This document shows positions 63,533 to 64,000 of a stretch of 64,000 nt of DNA, one piece after another (position 1 is the first letter of the stretch; the number at the start of each line of letters is the position of its first letter). The stretch spans positions 248,001-312,000 of the forward strand of contig NZ_JAJGSX010000009.1 of the NCBI RefSeq assembly GCF_021245725.1, written 5' to 3'. The notes beneath the pieces were generated by a model. The model worked only from the letters and a program-made list of their open reading frames with translations, did not search any database and was not told the DNA's origin. Source of the DNA: Pseudonocardia sp. TRM90224 (GTDB lineage Bacteria > Actinomycetota > Actinomycetes > Mycobacteriales > Pseudonocardiaceae). The position numbers were made by a program, and so were the translations under genes.

Positions 63533-64000
63533 GGGGTGGTGGTGCGCGTCGTCCTGCTCGCCGGTTCCGCGGGTCTCCAGCGCGTCGACGAGGTCCTCGC
63601 GCGCGCGGGCGACGCGGGAGCGGATCGTGCCGATCGGGCAGCCGCACACCAGCGCGGCGTCGGCGTAGCTCAGGTCGAGCAGCTGGGTGAGCACGAAGGC
63701 CTCCCGCCGGTCGGGTGGGAGCGCGGCGACCAGCTCGCGCAGGAGCACGGCGTCGTCGAGGTTGGAGCGGACCCGCCCGGCGCGCACGGCGACCGTGTCC
63801 CAGTCGACGTCGCCGGTGGTGCGCGGCCGGCGCTGCGCTGTGCGGACGGCGTCGGCCGCGGTGTGGCGGGCGATCGACAGCAGCCACGTCCGCGCCGACG
63901 AGCGGCCGGCGAACCGGGGGAGTGCCCGTAGCGCACGCAGGTAGGTCTCCTGCGCGAGGTCCTCCGCGTCGGCGCGGCCGCTGAGGTGCGCGACGAACCG
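63524..64000 (-). CDS. ECF RNA polymerase sigma factor, cut by window end
   Basis: The C-terminal ~158 codons of an ECF sigma factor. The minus-strand frame stays open to the window edge; the GTG at 63787 is internal. Region 2 is partly visible (GRADAEDLAQETYLRALRALPRF, then the FAGRSSARTWLLSIARHTAADAVR segment), then a short linker, and region 4 (LPPDRREAFVLTQLLDLSYADAALVCGCPIGTIRSRVARARE) with its HTH. The tail is Asp/His-rich. No anti-sigma gene is visible; if present it would lie off the window or downstream, where the LLM gene is convergent. Confidence 0.9.
   Translation of the reverse strand, partial: RFVAHLSGRADAEDLAQETYLRALRALPRFAGRSSARTWLLSIARHTAADAVRTAQRRPRTTGDVDWDTVAVRAGRVRSNLDDAVLLRELVAALPPDRREAFVLTQLLDLSYADAALVCGCPIGTIRSRVARAREDLVDALETRGTGEQDDAHHHPAG

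Overview
The window is very GC-rich DNA with dense, mostly co-directional genes, frequent GTG starts and 4-base stop/start overlaps (GTGA, ATGA). Marker genes (bldD, whiA, rbpA, mihF, a pyrR-led pyr operon) place it in an actinobacterium. The two-letter style of the proteins, the actinobacterial intergenic palindromes and the secondary-metabolism genes suggest the Pseudonocardiaceae, but the genus is an inference. No rRNA, tRNA, CRISPR array, complete insertion sequence or phage was seen.

Layout. 1-4080: end of aroK, aroB, a small DUF6458 membrane protein, an M24 aminopeptidase, efp and nusB. 4104-5697 (minus): a UbiA-family prenyltransferase behind bldD. 6187-14290: a tight operon pyrR-pyrB-pyrC-carA-carB-pyrF behind a PyrR-type RNA hairpin that can cover the ribosome binding site. 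14528-23375: an accessory module of two response regulators, a membrane histidine kinase, two large FtsX-type permeases and their ABC ATPase. 24071-28576: mihF, gmk, rpoZ, coaBC, a secreted SH3 protein and metK. 28662-38175: priA (degenerate helicase), def, fmt, rsmB, DUF1801, rpe, ribE, ribBA, ribH and a PH-domain membrane protein. 38221-41781: enoyl-CoA hydratase, a class-1-like dihydroorotate dehydrogenase, a HAD hydrolase and a DUF2786 gene with a LexA-like box. 42016-47570: uvrC, rapZ, yvcK-like, a possible 28-residue ORF, whiA and a small membrane protein. 47674-51371: gap, pgk, tpiA, secG and rbpA.

From pyrR to secG the order matches what is known for Mycobacterium tuberculosis (about Rv1379 to Rv1440). 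Departures are the two-component/ABC insertion between pyrF and mihF and the absence of ribD between rpe and ribE; aroQ is also missing from the aroB locus.

From 51371 to the right edge the content is accessory: a methyltransferase coupled to rbpA, a terpene synthase and cytochrome P450 pair, a ~167 bp MITE-like inverted repeat, a lipoprotein, a phosphotransferase, glutathione peroxidase, a TrpB2-like enzyme, a family 3 glycosidase lipoprotein, an endonuclease/phosphatase-fold protein, a quinone oxidoreductase coupled to an LLM-family enzyme, and an ECF sigma factor cut by the window edge.

How it works together: the left two thirds is housekeeping (shikimate and pyrimidine synthesis, translation, CoA and SAM supply, riboflavin, DNA repair, glycolysis) mixed with developmental regulators (BldD, WhiA). 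The points most worth checking are the terpene synthase with an altered metal motif beside its P450, the LexA-like box between DUF2786 and uvrC, the MITE-like element that supplies a stop codon, gmk with no ordinary start codon, and many TANNNT boxes set for leaderless transcripts.
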